Notes: generated from the letters alone by a model not told the origin. A DNA stretch of 64,000 bases from Pseudoalteromonas sp. P1-9 (GCF_001399975.1 NZ_LKBD01000001.1:62001-126000), one strand, 5' to 3'; counted from the first letter of the stretch, positions 37,191-46,688 are shown. Made by a program: numbers and translations.

Positions 37191-38306
37191 ATGAAACAAA
37201 ATTCTATCTGCTACATCGGCATCATGTCTGGCACTAGCTTGGATGGTATCGACATTGCATTAGTAAACATAGTAAACGGGCAAACTAGGTTAGTAGCAAG
37301 CTTGGAAACCCCCTTTACAGAGTCACTGCATCAGTTGTTATCTTCAATTATTACTAATAAGACATGCAATATTGCTGATATAGGTAATGCGTCTTATCAA
37401 CTAGCTTGTGAATACGCAGCGGCAGTTAATCAATTACTACAAACGCAGCAAGTTGATGCTAACGAAATAAAAGCCATCGGCGCACATGGGCAAACTGTCT
37501 TCCACGACCCTAACAGTGAAACACCGCATTCAACCCAGTTATTAAATGCATCTGTGCTCGCCGCTAAAACAGGCATTACTTGTGTACATAACTTCCGCGA
37601 AATGGATGTTTCCCTTGGTGGTCAAGGCGCCCCGCTAGTGCCTCTTTTTCATCAAAGTTTGTTAGCTCAAATAAATTCTAATAAGCATAAAGACTCTCAG
37701 GTTTTTGCCAATATTGGCGGCATTGCTAACCTAACAATTTGTCACCAAGACACTTTACTTGGTTTTGACTCAGGCCCAGGCAATACACTTATTGACGGTT
37801 TTACACAGCAAGCATTTGACCAACCATACGATCGCAATGGCGACTTCGCAAAGCAAGGTAAAATCAATCAAGAGTTACTTAAACAACTATTAGATGATGA
37901 CTACTTTGCACTGCCCACGCCAAAAAGTACTGGACGGGAGTATTTCAATCTGACTTGGCTTAGGCAGAAGTGTGCTGAAAATACGTTCAATAACCACGAT
38001 ATGTTAGCAACACTAACTGAGCTTACAGCGCTAACCATTGCAAGCCCTATTCAGTCAAAAGTAGGTACGTTGGTATTGTGTGGCGGTGGTGCTAAAAACG
38101 CTTACTTGGTTGCGCGCCTGCAACATCATTTACCAGATTGGCATGTTACTACTAGCGATAATGTTGGCGTCAGTGCCGATTTTATGGAAGCAATGGCGTT
38201 TGCTTGGATGGCTTATCGCACGTTAAATCATCTGCCAGCTAATGCGCCCTCTGTAACGGGTGCTAACAAAGCTGCAGTATTAGGGCAGATCACCTTTGCA
38301 CCTTAG
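37191..38306 (+). CDS. anmK: Anhydro-N-acetylmuramic acid kinase
   Basis: 371 residues from the ATG at 37191, close to the usual 369; in-frame TTG and ATG codons further upstream (37161, 37170) only add a non-conserved leader. The N-terminal nucleotide motif GIMSGTSLDGID is diagnostic of AnmK, and the second motif GFDSGPGNTLID and the late VLCGGGAKN segment are also present. The enzyme phosphorylates and opens 1,6-anhydroMurNAc, the first cytosolic step in recycling murein made by lytic transglycosylases, turning it into MurNAc-6-P. It diverges from the kexin-like protease gene. A hairpin follows at 38309. Confidence 0.95.
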   Translation: MKQNSICYIGIMSGTSLDGIDIALVNIVNGQTRLVASLETPFTESLHQLLSSIITNKTCNIADIGNASYQLACEYAAAVNQLLQTQQVDANEIKAIGAHGQTVFHDPNSETPHSTQLLNASVLAAKTGITCVHNFREMDVSLGGQGAPLVPLFHQSLLAQINSNKHKDSQVFANIGGIANLTICHQDTLLGFDSGPGNTLIDGFTQQAFDQPYDRNGDFAKQGKINQELLKQLLDDDYFALPTPKSTGREYFNLTWLRQKCAENTFNNHDMLATLTELTALTIASPIQSKVGTLVLCGGGAKNAYLVARLQHHLPDWHVTTSDNVGVSADFMEAMAFAWMAYRTLNHLPANAPSVTGANKAAVLGQITFAP

Positions 38307-38308
38307 TT

Positions 38309-38338
38309 TTATAATGGTGCAGACTTGCACCATTATAA
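38309..38338. terminator. Hairpin after anmK, possible terminator
   Basis: TTATAATGGTGC (38309-38320) pairs perfectly with GCACCATTATAA (38327-38338), loop AGACTT, directly after the anmK stop. No T-run follows on the plus strand, so Rho-independent termination is uncertain. Confidence 0.5.
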
Positions 38339-38441
38339 CTCGAATAAATATAGCGATATTGCTAATCATTTGATTTAAATAACAAACTGATGCTGGCACA
38401 GATTTTCCATTACTAATGAAACATGTAAAGGAGAAGCCACT

Positions 38442-38549
38442 ATGAAGTCAATTAAAGATACTTATCTATTTTTATATCAAATTACCCATTTAAACCTAGG
38501 TCAATGGAGCGTTGAGCAGCCACATGGCGCGAATGATGCAAAATACTAG
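38442..38549 (+). CDS. Possible 35-residue small protein
   Basis: An ATG at 38442 has AAAGGAG ending 8 bp upstream, one of the best ribosome binding sites in the region, and opens a 35-codon frame to a TAG at 38549. The peptide begins MKSIKDTYLFLYQITHLNLG and has no signal peptide. It lies between anmK and a convergent gene and overlaps nothing else. No family is recognised. The site and start placement support it; its size and lack of homologues known to me keep confidence modest. Confidence 0.4.
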   Translation: MKSIKDTYLFLYQITHLNLGQWSVEQPHGANDAKY

Positions 38550-38565
38550 GCTTTAACGCTGCTAG

Positions 38566-38919
38566 TTACTTTGCATTTTTTTGCTCTTTACTAGCAGCGT
38601 ATATCCAACATGCTTGACCATCCTTTGTTTTAGCTTTTATGCGCCTATATTCCGCTACTTCATAACTATCCGCTTGCATTAACTCTTCACTTGAAAGCCA
38701 ATAGCAATGGCCTGTGACTTCATCAATTTTGTTACCTGTGCGTACTAAAATTGGATGATATTGCTTACCACTTTTGGCGATAACACCCTTATCCTCGATC
38801 TTTACTTCAGATAAAACATATCCTTGGAGTACAGCACGCTCGCCTTCTAATACCCGTCCAAAATTAGCCCTCTGCACGTTTTCTTGCTGCAAAGTGCCAT
38901 AGCTAAACAAACGCTCCAT
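38566..38919 (-). CDS. Gamma-glutamylcyclotransferase-fold (AIG2-like) protein
   Basis: 117 residues from an ATG with AAGGA just upstream. The N-terminal MERLFSYGTLQQENVQ is the GGCT/AIG2-like start with its YGTLQ substrate loop, followed by the typical strand ERAVLQGYVL. Family members include gamma-glutamylcyclotransferases acting on gamma-glutamyl compounds, but many bacterial ones are unassigned. The usual catalytic Glu position falls in the ... GHCYWLSSEELMQADSYE segment. It is a single gene, cytoplasmic. Confidence 0.85.
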   Translation of the reverse strand: MERLFSYGTLQQENVQRANFGRVLEGERAVLQGYVLSEVKIEDKGVIAKSGKQYHPILVRTGNKIDEVTGHCYWLSSEELMQADSYEVAEYRRIKAKTKDGQACWIYAASKEQKNAK

Positions 38920-39002
38920 TTTAAATCCTTTTCGTTTGATTCAACCATTTAAGCCTTATCCGCTTTGTGGTATAAATTCGTTTAAAAAACACAGTACTAA
39001 AC

Positions 39003-39569
39003 ATGTCAGAAATCGGTTTTGGCTGCAATCAATATCAGCTTGCTTTTTATGTTGAAAACGCGCCACAATTTTCCTCATACGCGATCCCAAACTCATTAGT
39101 TGAATTACCCTCTGGCGCGATTAATGAAATTTCCATGGCATGCGGTAATGGCTGGCGAAAACAGTTTAATGTTTACGCTAAATTCATTTACAGCCTTACC
39201 TCCTGTGTGTTTTCGGGTAAAACCGCAGCGCCAACTTGGCAGCAATATCGAGACACCCAATTACTACAGCAAGGCTCTGCTACTGCATTGTTATTCAGCC
39301 CGCCAAACTACAAACGCGCAAATACGCTACATATAATTGCTGGACGAGGTTACGCAAAACAACTTGCTTCACAAGATCTACTTGGTGGCAATTTAACCTG
39401 GCTTAACGACGAATTTGCGTACAATATCGAAAACAAATTACTGGTTTCACCATTTTTAGACTATCGCCAACTTTCTAATCGTAAAATCGACTTTTTAGCA
39501 CAAATGTGTGAGCAGCTAGTTCAACATAACAGTATTCAGCTAGAACGATTTCAACTACCGCAAATGTAA
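39003..39569 (+). CDS. Conserved-looking protein of unknown function
   Basis: 188 residues, ATG start, cytoplasmic with no signal or membrane segment. The sequence is well balanced and coding-like, with short blocks such as IAGRGYAKQL and LLVSPFLDYRQLSN. I recall no certain family. It stands between the AIG2-like gene (divergent, upstream on the other strand) and a GGDEF-EAL gene 270 bp downstream. Confidence 0.65.
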   Translation: MSEIGFGCNQYQLAFYVENAPQFSSYAIPNSLVELPSGAINEISMACGNGWRKQFNVYAKFIYSLTSCVFSGKTAAPTWQQYRDTQLLQQGSATALLFSPPNYKRANTLHIIAGRGYAKQLASQDLLGGNLTWLNDEFAYNIENKLLVSPFLDYRQLSNRKIDFLAQMCEQLVQHNSIQLERFQLPQM

Positions 39570-39841
39570 TGAATATCATTTATAAACAACGCATGTACTG
39601 CTAGTCTTTGTTTATACGGGTGCAGAGGTTAGTTTTGCATGCAACAAGTCGCTGCTAACGCGAACTATTAGTTAAGAAACGGAGCTAATTGCACCGAATA
39701 AACTTCCCGCTCACGCATTTTTTCTCTAAACCAAAAATTCACCAATTTATTGTTAGAAAAAGACAAGGATTTCAAGCATACGACCATTTTTTGACTACAC
39801 TTACTACAAGCTAAGCGTATTGAGATAATGGAATAGCTATT

Positions 39842-41971
39842 TTGGTAAGGAAGTTAAGCAAAGGTTTTGCATTTAACACACAAGCGGTGCTGCAGCACGT
39901 CCCGATTGGTTTGTTTGTCGCCAAGCCAACTGGCGAATGCATGTTTGCAAATAATGCGCTTTATCGAGTGTTAAACTTAACCAATACTGATATCGTCGGC
40001 AGCAGCTACATTAACGCAATGCACCCAGATGATCGACAAAAAGCCATTAAACACTGGTATGCCTGCACTGCCAAAGGTGCTAATTTTCAATTCACATTCC
40101 GATCAGCTGCAAAAACAAAAAATAAGCTGTTATCGATTCACGCTGAACCGCTCATTGAGAACAAAGTAATCACTGCCTATATCGGTGTAGTTGAAGACGT
40201 AACAACTATCAATGAAACAGAACGTAAGCTTTATTTAAGCCAACAACGTTACGAACTAGCTGCAAAAGGTGCCAGCGCTGGGGTATGGGACTGGGATATT
40301 TCAAATAACGAGGTATTTTACTCTACTAAATTTACCGAGCTACTTGGCTTTGACAATCTAGCGTTTGGTTGTGATTTTGCTTCCTTTACTGAACAAATCC
40401 ACCCTGATGATATTAAACAGTTTAAAGCAAGCCTTGAGGTGCACCTAGCCGACCCATTTGAAGCATTTGATATTGAAGTGCGTATGTATAGCGCCAAACA
40501 ACAAGAGTTATGGTTCCATATTGTTGGTGAAGCAATGCGCGATGAAAAAGGCAATCCGTATCGCATGGTTGGTTCAATGTCTGACATCACTGAGAAAAAG
40601 CAATCTCAGCAAGTTATTTGGCACCAAGCTAACTTTGACGCACTCACCCAGTTACCCAATCGTAATATGTTTACCGATAGGCTTAATCAAGAAATCGCCA
40701 AAAGTAAGCGCTCAGGCGATAAATTTGCACTGTTATTTATTGATTTAGACCACTTTAAAGAAGTTAACGATACCATGGGTCACAATGCGGGCGACCTATT
40801 GTTAGTTGAGGTATCTGAGCGCCTAAGAATAATTTTACGCGAAACCGACACGGTAGCGCGAATTGGTGGTGATGAGTTTACTGCGCTGCTGTGTAATATT
40901 CACAACCTAGCAGATGTCGAAAACATTGCCTCAAAGTTGATTCAAGCGATTGAGATGCCGTTCTACATTAATAATGAATCAATATTTATCTCGGCCAGTA
41001 TTGGTATTACTTTGTTTCCTGACCACAGCGAAAAAATGGAAGAGTTGCTGCGTTTTGCCGATCAAGCAATGTACTTATCGAAAGAAGAGGGGCGCAAACA
41101 ATACCGTCATTTCAACAAAACCTTACAAGAAAAAACTGAAAAAGCGCACCTACTCACACAGGAATTACGTCTTGCTGTGATTAACCAGCAATTTGAAGTT
41201 CTTTATCAGCCAATTTTATCAATCTCTGATTTAAAAATTCATAAAGCAGAAGCGCTACTGCGCTGGCATCATCCCGAACTTGGTATGGTGAGCCCCGCTG
41301 ACTTTATTCCACTCGCTGAAACATCAGGAATGATTATTGATATTGGCAACTGGGTGTTTCAACAGGCGGCCGAGCAAGTAAAAAAATGGCAATCAAGCTA
41401 TGATCAACACTTTCAAATTAGTGTTAACCGCTCCCCTGCGCAATTTCAGTCAAGCGTCAGTAAGCACGATGTCATTTGGCTCAATACTTTACTACAACTA
41501 AGTCTTAAGCACGGTATTTGTATCGAAATTACCGAAGGTTTATTACTTGATGACAATGAAGAAATAAAAGAAACACTTAAAAAGTTTCGCTCAGCAGGCG
41601 TAGCAATATCTCTTGATGACTTTGGCACCGGGTACGCCGCGCTATCTTACCTTACCAAGTTTGAACTCGACTACTTAAAAATCGATCGCGCCTTTGTCAT
41701 GAATCTTGAAAGTTCGGCACAGAACCAAGCGCTGTGTGAAGCTATTATTGTAATGGCGCATAAATTAGGTTTAAAAGTAATCGCGGAAGGTGTTGAAACA
41801 CAAGAACAATTATTCATATTAGAGGCAGCTGGGTGCGACTATGCTCAAGGTTATTTTGTCTCTAAGCCAATTAACCATCAATTGTTTGAACGAGAACTTG
41901 CCAACCAAGATCCATTTTCAGTGCAGCAAAAGCTAAAGCAAACTTCATTTAAAAAAACGTCTGCTATTTAG
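39842..41971 (+). CDS. PAS-PAS-GGDEF-EAL c-di-GMP enzyme
   Basis: 709 residues; the apparent start is a TTG at 39842, since the next ATG lies well inside the first PAS domain. Two PAS domains (about 10-125 and 130-255) precede an intact GGDEF motif at 342-346 and an EAL domain with EALLRW at 470-475 and DDFGTGY starting at 592. All catalytic residues of both activities look present, so it may make and degrade c-di-GMP depending on PAS input. It has no membrane segment. The last codons overlap a 14-bp stem that acts as terminator for the opposite gene (41956-41988). Confidence 0.9.
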   Translation: MVRKLSKGFAFNTQAVLQHVPIGLFVAKPTGECMFANNALYRVLNLTNTDIVGSSYINAMHPDDRQKAIKHWYACTAKGANFQFTFRSAAKTKNKLLSIHAEPLIENKVITAYIGVVEDVTTINETERKLYLSQQRYELAAKGASAGVWDWDISNNEVFYSTKFTELLGFDNLAFGCDFASFTEQIHPDDIKQFKASLEVHLADPFEAFDIEVRMYSAKQQELWFHIVGEAMRDEKGNPYRMVGSMSDITEKKQSQQVIWHQANFDALTQLPNRNMFTDRLNQEIAKSKRSGDKFALLFIDLDHFKEVNDTMGHNAGDLLLVEVSERLRIILRETDTVARIGGDEFTALLCNIHNLADVENIASKLIQAIEMPFYINNESIFISASIGITLFPDHSEKMEELLRFADQAMYLSKEEGRKQYRHFNKTLQEKTEKAHLLTQELRLAVINQQFEVLYQPILSISDLKIHKAEALLRWHHPELGMVSPADFIPLAETSGMIIDIGNWVFQQAAEQVKKWQSSYDQHFQISVNRSPAQFQSSVSKHDVIWLNTLLQLSLKHGICIEITEGLLLDDNEEIKETLKKFRSAGVAISLDDFGTGYAALSYLTKFELDYLKIDRAFVMNLESSAQNQALCEAIIVMAHKLGLKVIAEGVETQEQLFILEAAGCDYAQGYFVSKPINHQLFERELANQDPFSVQQKLKQTSFKKTSAI

Positions 41972-41988
41972 CCCAAATAGCAGACGTT
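41956..41988 (-). terminator. Terminator of the GlxA-type gene overlapping the end of a convergent gene
   Basis: AACGTCTGCTATTT (41956-41969) pairs perfectly with AAATAGCAGACGTT (41975-41988). On the minus strand the stem is followed by seven T. It is a good terminator for the regulator gene ending at 42038, yet its far arm codes for the last residues of the GGDEF-EAL protein. Confidence 0.8.
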
Positions 41989-42037
41989 AACTATACTATC
42001 GCATGAATTAATAACGCTATTTTTTAAAAATACAAAA

Positions 42038-43024
42038 TCACGAATCTGTTTTAAACAGTTTTTTCCTCACCAGTAAACGATAATCTGACGGTGTTTGTTT
42101 TAACTCGCGCTTAAATACTTTGGTGAGATAACCTTGATCAACATAACCTACAGCTACCGCTACATCTTGCACGGTTAGGTTGGTCGAAGCCAATAACTCT
42201 TGGGCCATTTCAAGGCGCATTTTTTGTAAATAATGGTTGGCTGTGGTGCCCGTTGCCGCTTTAAAACGCCGTGATAAGGTGCGCTGGCTAATACCAAATT
42301 GCTCAGCAACATGCTGCATTGATAATTCGCTCGACGCGTTGTTTTTAAGCCAAAATTGAATTTGCGCAATGAGTTCATCGGCATGTCTATCAACTGCCCC
42401 CTCTAAATAACGCTGCTCTTCGTATGGTTTTCTAATTTCATGAGAAAAGTTACGTTCCACATTTTGCGCGGCATCTCGCCCAAATAATTGCGCAATCAAG
42501 TAAACCATAATATCAGCCAGCGAGTTTAAACTGGCCGCACAAAAAATACGCTCCGATTGCGTAATAAAAAATTCCGGTTTTAGATCGACCTTAGGATAGT
42601 CTTTGCGAAATTGTTTAGCGTAATGCCAATGCGTTGTTGCTGCGTGATGGTCAAGCAAGCCTGCTTCCGCAAGTAAACAGTTGCCAGTACCAACACCGAC
42701 AATTGTTGCACCCTGTTGCCACTGAGCTTTCAAATAGCCAATCGCCGCTTGGTTTTGCTTAATAACAGGGCGAGGATTTCGCCAGATCCCCGGCACAATA
42801 ATAAAATCGGCATTGTCATCACAGCCAACAGTTAATTCGGGTAAAAAAGCACACCCCGCGCGGCATTGGATCAGCTCTTGTTTATCGGCTACAAACTTAA
42901 TATCAAGCTTACGATTTTTGCGGTCATGAAATGATGCTTCGCCCGCTTTAAGCATTTCTACTGGCAGCGTAACGCTGGTCGCCAATATTTGTGGATACAA
43001 TAAGAGTCGTACTTTTGTTGTCAT
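42038..43024 (-). CDS. GlxA-type transcriptional regulator (DJ-1/PfpI plus AraC HTH)
   Basis: 328 residues. Residues 1-190 are a DJ-1/PfpI-like ligand domain (FIIVPGIWRNP ... IVGVGTGNCLLAEAGLL, with Cys in the nucleophile-elbow-like GTGNC), and residues about 220-320 are a double AraC-type helix-turn-helix (MQHVAEQFGISQRTLSRRFK ... VQDVAVAVGYVDQGYLTKVFKRE). The GlxA/GbdR group regulates use of amines and amino acids such as glycine betaine or arginine in Pseudomonas. It is divergent from fabY with 128 bp between; control of fabY is possible but unsupported. Confidence 0.9.
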   Translation of the reverse strand: MTTKVRLLLYPQILATSVTLPVEMLKAGEASFHDRKNRKLDIKFVADKQELIQCRAGCAFLPELTVGCDDNADFIIVPGIWRNPRPVIKQNQAAIGYLKAQWQQGATIVGVGTGNCLLAEAGLLDHHAATTHWHYAKQFRKDYPKVDLKPEFFITQSERIFCAASLNSLADIMVYLIAQLFGRDAAQNVERNFSHEIRKPYEEQRYLEGAVDRHADELIAQIQFWLKNNASSELSMQHVAEQFGISQRTLSRRFKAATGTTANHYLQKMRLEMAQELLASTNLTVQDVAVAVGYVDQGYLTKVFKRELKQTPSDYRLLVRKKLFKTDS

Positions 43025-43152
43025 AATAACTGCTCAAACCAGTTTGAAATGGCCAAATACACCAAAACTATGTCCAATTAAACACAAACTAAAACTTAAA
43101 ATCAAAATAAACTGTGTCTAAATAACGCAAACTGTATATATCTAGGGTTTTT

Positions 43153-45051
43153 ATGACTGCATTACCTATTGTTGTTGGAATGGGTGGTATTAATGCCGCA
43201 GGACGCACATCTGCTCACCAAGGGTTCCGTCGCATTGTAATAGATAAATTAACACAAGAAGCGCGACAAGAAACATTTCTTGGCCTTGCAACGTTAATGA
43301 ATCTAGTACGCCAAGAAAACGGTGAACTTGTTGACCATGAAAACCAAGCTATTTGCGCAAGCGAAATCGAAGCTAAATTTGGTGAGCAAATTATTGCTGG
43401 TACCTTAATTCGTAAAATTGAAAACAATCATTTTGATGTTGATGCCACTCATGGGCATCAAAAAATGACGGTAATGCCAAGTGAAGGCGACAGCATTGTA
43501 TTTGAAACAAGTGCGCGTCACTTACCGTCACCCCAGCCGCGCGATTGGCAAATAGAAAACTTGGAAGGCGGTAAAGTTAAAGTAACGATTAACGGTGAAT
43601 TATCACTTAAGCACGATACCTACCGCGATAATCCAATTAAAGCAGCTGGCCAATTTCCAACGGGATTTGATCCAAGTACGCTTTATAACAGCCGCTATCA
43701 GCCTCGTGGCTTACAAGCCACTATTTTTGCCGCAACGGATGCAATCAAATCAACCGGTTTAGCGTGGCAAGATGTACTTGCCGTTGTCGACCCTGACCAA
43801 ATCGGTACTTATTCCGCATCGGTTGCAGGCCAAATGCAAGATGAAGCATTCGGCGGCATGATGAAAAACCGCTTAAGAGGCGATCGTGTTAGCACCAAAA
43901 ACTTAGCACTTGGTTTAAATACCATGTCGACGGACTTTATTAACGCTTATGTAACCGGCAATGTAGGTACAACCTTCACTACATCAGGCGCATGCGCTAC
44001 CTTCTTATATAACTTACGTGCAGCAGTGCACGATATCAAAGCGGGCCGCACCCGTGTTGCAATTGTTGGCAGTGTTGATTGTGCAGTTACGCCTGAAATT
44101 GTTGAAGGCTTTGGCAATATGAGCGCACTGGCAAATATTGAAGGCTTGAAAAAGCTTGATAATAGCGATACCCCAAATTTACGCCGCACTAGCCGTCCAT
44201 TTGGTGAAAACTGCGGTTTTACCATAGGTGAAGGCGCACAATTTGCCGTATTAATGGATGACGCATTAGCATTAGAACTTGGCGCTGATGTTATGGGCTC
44301 AGTACCTGATGTATTTGTAAACGCTGATGGCATCAAAAAATCAATTACTGCGCCAGGCCCAGGTAATTATATTACGATGGCAAAATCAGTAGCACTTGCA
44401 ACAAGTATTCTCGGTGAAGAAGCAGCACAAAAGCGTAGCTATATTCTTGCCCATGGTTCAAGTACACCACAAAACCGTGTAACAGAGTCAATCATTTATG
44501 ACCGCGTTGCAAAAGCGTTTAATATTGATAATTGGAAACTTGCGGCGCCTAAAGCCTTTGTTGGTCATACAATTGGCCCAGCAAGTGGCGATCAAATGGC
44601 CATGGCACTTGGTATTTTTAGCCATAACATTATGCCGGGTATCACCACAATCGATAAAGTCGCTGACGACGTTTACGCCGAGCGCCTTGATATTCGCACT
44701 GAGCACTATGAGTGTGAAGCACAAGATATTGCCTTTATTAACTCAAAAGGCTTTGGCGGTAACAACGCTACGGCGCCAATGTTCTCAGCAAATATTACGC
44801 TAGAGATGCTCACTAAACGTCATGGCGAAAGTGCAATGGCATCGTATCGCGATAAACTCACACAAACTAAACAAAACCAAGCTGATTACAGCGCGGCTGC
44901 AAATTTAGGTGATTACCAATTAATTTATCGTTTTGGTGATGGCTTAATTGATGAAAACGATATCGAATTAACGCAAGAAACCCTTTCTTTGCCTGGTTTT
45001 ACGCACTCTGTAAAACTAACTGCAAGCAACCCTTTCGATGATATGGTGTAA
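43153..45051 (+). CDS. fabY: Beta-ketoacyl-ACP synthase, FabY type
   Basis: 632 residues, matching FabY of Pseudomonas aeruginosa in length and start (MTALPIVVGMGGINAAGRTS). The ketosynthase active-site Cys281 lies in TSGACATF, with His in LAHGSSTPQN and a second in FVGHTIGPASGDQ, completing the Cys-His-His triad. In P. aeruginosa FabY condenses acetyl-CoA with malonyl-ACP to start fatty-acid synthesis, replacing FabH. The same role is likely here. The gene is monocistronic with its own terminator at 45093 and divergent from a GlxA-type regulator. Confidence 0.87.
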   Translation: MTALPIVVGMGGINAAGRTSAHQGFRRIVIDKLTQEARQETFLGLATLMNLVRQENGELVDHENQAICASEIEAKFGEQIIAGTLIRKIENNHFDVDATHGHQKMTVMPSEGDSIVFETSARHLPSPQPRDWQIENLEGGKVKVTINGELSLKHDTYRDNPIKAAGQFPTGFDPSTLYNSRYQPRGLQATIFAATDAIKSTGLAWQDVLAVVDPDQIGTYSASVAGQMQDEAFGGMMKNRLRGDRVSTKNLALGLNTMSTDFINAYVTGNVGTTFTTSGACATFLYNLRAAVHDIKAGRTRVAIVGSVDCAVTPEIVEGFGNMSALANIEGLKKLDNSDTPNLRRTSRPFGENCGFTIGEGAQFAVLMDDALALELGADVMGSVPDVFVNADGIKKSITAPGPGNYITMAKSVALATSILGEEAAQKRSYILAHGSSTPQNRVTESIIYDRVAKAFNIDNWKLAAPKAFVGHTIGPASGDQMAMALGIFSHNIMPGITTIDKVADDVYAERLDIRTEHYECEAQDIAFINSKGFGGNNATAPMFSANITLEMLTKRHGESAMASYRDKLTQTKQNQADYSAAANLGDYQLIYRFGDGLIDENDIELTQETLSLPGFTHSVKLTASNPFDDMV

Positions 45052-45391
45052 GCAAATTCACTTCCTTTAAATAGGATACACTGTCATCTACTAAAGGCGC
45101 GTTAAGCGCCTTTTTACTTTTTTGCCGTCTTTATAAATACTTACTTAACTAGCTCATCATGGTTACACGCTACATAACATGCTAACTACATTTTAATTTA
45201 TCGATATAGCATAGCGCTCAATTATAAATTCAGCTTTGTTAGCATTTCATTTATCAATAACAGAATTTATCTAATTCTTCTAACTAGGCTACAAAGCACA
45301 TCTAAAAACAGGTAAAGTAACCACCATTGAAAGAGTTGAAAATCTGCTCTTTCAGACCATAATTACAATAATACGTTATACCTTACCGAAA
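45052..45391. other. Intergenic region with terminator and a second hairpin
   Basis: 340 bp. The fabY terminator is at 45093-45113. TGAAAGAG (45328-45335) and CTCTTTCA (45347-45354) form an additional hairpin 38 bp before the lytic transglycosylase ATG, inside its likely leader. The rest is AT-rich with no gene. Confidence 0.5.
45093..45113 (+). terminator. Intrinsic terminator of fabY
   Basis: AAAGGCGC (45093-45100) pairs with GCGCCTTT (45106-45113), followed by a T-rich tract, 41 bp after the stop. Confidence 0.88.
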
Positions 45392-46015
45392 ATGATTTTT
45401 AGACTACTTCTAATAATGCTGTTTTTCGCGTTTTCAGCGGCTGCTAAACCTATTTATCAGTACGTTAAAAGTGATGGTTCTATTGCTTTTACCGACCGAA
45501 AACCAATTAAACACAGCTACAGTATTTATCGAACGGGCTGTTATGCCTGCCAACTGCGCTCGTCTTTAAATTGGCATAAAATTCCTATCTATCCAGACAA
45601 GTATCATTTAGAAATAGCGACAGCAAGTAAGCAACATAATGTTGACCCAGCACTTGTTCGCGCAATGATCCACGCTGAATCGGCATTTAAAGCCAATGCG
45701 CGTTCAAAAAAAGGTGCAATAGGATTAATGCAACTGATGCCGGCAACCGCTAAATACATGGGCATAAAACGCCCAACTAAGCCGAGCCAAAACATCTTAG
45801 GTGGTGTTAAGTATTTATCTTATTTATTAGAAAAGTTTAATGGCAATATCAGATTAGCAACGGCTGCATATAATGCAGGCCCTAATGCCGTTAAAAAGTA
45901 CCGAGGCATACCACCATTTGCTGAAACGAAAGCGTATGTCGAACGCGTTGGCATACTGCACAACCGTTATCGTGTGGCAATAAATAAAAAGAAAAGAAAG
46001 ATTTCACCTAGCTAA
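45392..46015 (+). CDS. Lytic transglycosylase (SLT family)
   Basis: 207 residues with a signal peptide (1-18), then a DUF4124-like segment (YQYVKSDGSIAFTDRKP) with CYAC, and a family-1 soluble lytic transglycosylase domain from about 75. The catalytic Glu96 lies in MIHAESAFKANA, followed by GLMQLMPATA and AAYNAGPNAV, the other SLT motifs. It cleaves murein glycan to 1,6-anhydro products in the periplasm; AnmK, encoded 8 kb away, recycles these. It is a single gene. Confidence 0.92.
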   Translation: MIFRLLLIMLFFAFSAAAKPIYQYVKSDGSIAFTDRKPIKHSYSIYRTGCYACQLRSSLNWHKIPIYPDKYHLEIATASKQHNVDPALVRAMIHAESAFKANARSKKGAIGLMQLMPATAKYMGIKRPTKPSQNILGGVKYLSYLLEKFNGNIRLATAAYNAGPNAVKKYRGIPPFAETKAYVERVGILHNRYRVAINKKKRKISPS

Positions 46016-46038
46016 GGTAAATAAGGAAGCTGTGGTGG

Positions 46039-46272
46039 TTAACTCACCCACCACAGTAGAATCAATGCAAAAATAACAACACTTAAACGGAGCAATGGCC
46101 CTTTAAGCGTTTCAAAGGTTTTTCCCTTTAGCTTGTTAATAGCTGCTTGTTCAGTACATGCCGCTACTTTATCAATATAGCTATAACCCGATTTTTCATA
46201 GCTTTTGCAAATTGCTTTGTCAGCAGGAATGGCTTTTAGCTCATCCCCTTTTTTTAGGATATAAAAATCCAT
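46039..46272 (-). CDS. Small C-terminally anchored membrane protein
   Basis: 77 residues. The first 55 are soluble and charged with two cysteines, and the end (LLRLSVVIFALILLWWVS) is one membrane helix that may act as a tail anchor. No family is recognised. Its last codons lie in a 9-bp inverted repeat (CTGTGGTGG at 46030-46038, CCACCACAG at 46048-46056) shared with the end of the convergent transglycosylase transcript. Confidence 0.55.
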   Translation of the reverse strand: MDFYILKKGDELKAIPADKAICKSYEKSGYSYIDKVAACTEQAAINKLKGKTFETLKGPLLRLSVVIFALILLWWVS

Positions 46273-46688
46273 AACGCACCGTTATTTTTATTTCTCTAAC
46301 CAATACTAACTTCGGTATTTTTGCCCAAGGCAAAAAAGTGGCGGCCATTAAATACTAAGTAGAAAAAAAGTGCAATACGCAATTAGCAATAGTGAATAAA
46401 AATTTACCAAGCAAGCGAATCATCTTTTCATTCGTTATGTAATTGCAATAACAATTCATTTTTCAAAGTGCGATCAATCTCGATCGTCAACTTTAAATCA
46501 CACGCTACGCTAAGGAAATTTCCTAAGGGTTGCGCAGCTGTAAGATTAAATAAAAGCCACATGAGCGTTTAAAAAGCACTCAACTGTTAAATTGGATTAC
46601 AAAATTTCACACTTTATTAGCAATTTCACTTATTTGCTGCGGCTAATTGCTGCTATTATCGTCACCGCTGTATCGTAATGAGTTGGCT
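46273..46688. other. Promoter region of the outer-membrane protein gene
   Basis: 416 bp, AT-rich, between two divergent genes. It contains the palindrome at 46513-46524 and CGATCAATCTCGATCG at about 46472, an imperfect inverted repeat. No gene is seen. Confidence 0.45.
46513..46524. promoter_or_regulatory. Perfect palindrome AGGAAATTTCCT upstream of an outer-membrane protein
   Basis: The 12-bp perfect palindrome is extended by TA on the left and AA on the right (TAAGGAAATTTCCTAA). It is nearly identical to the site at 22349-22361, also upstream of an outer-membrane protein gene. It could be an operator; the factor is unknown. Confidence 0.45.

Noticed and set aside
43947..44336. 129-codon minus-strand frame within fabY
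   Set aside because: Shadow of the fabY coding sequence, whose frame has active-site motifs across this segment.
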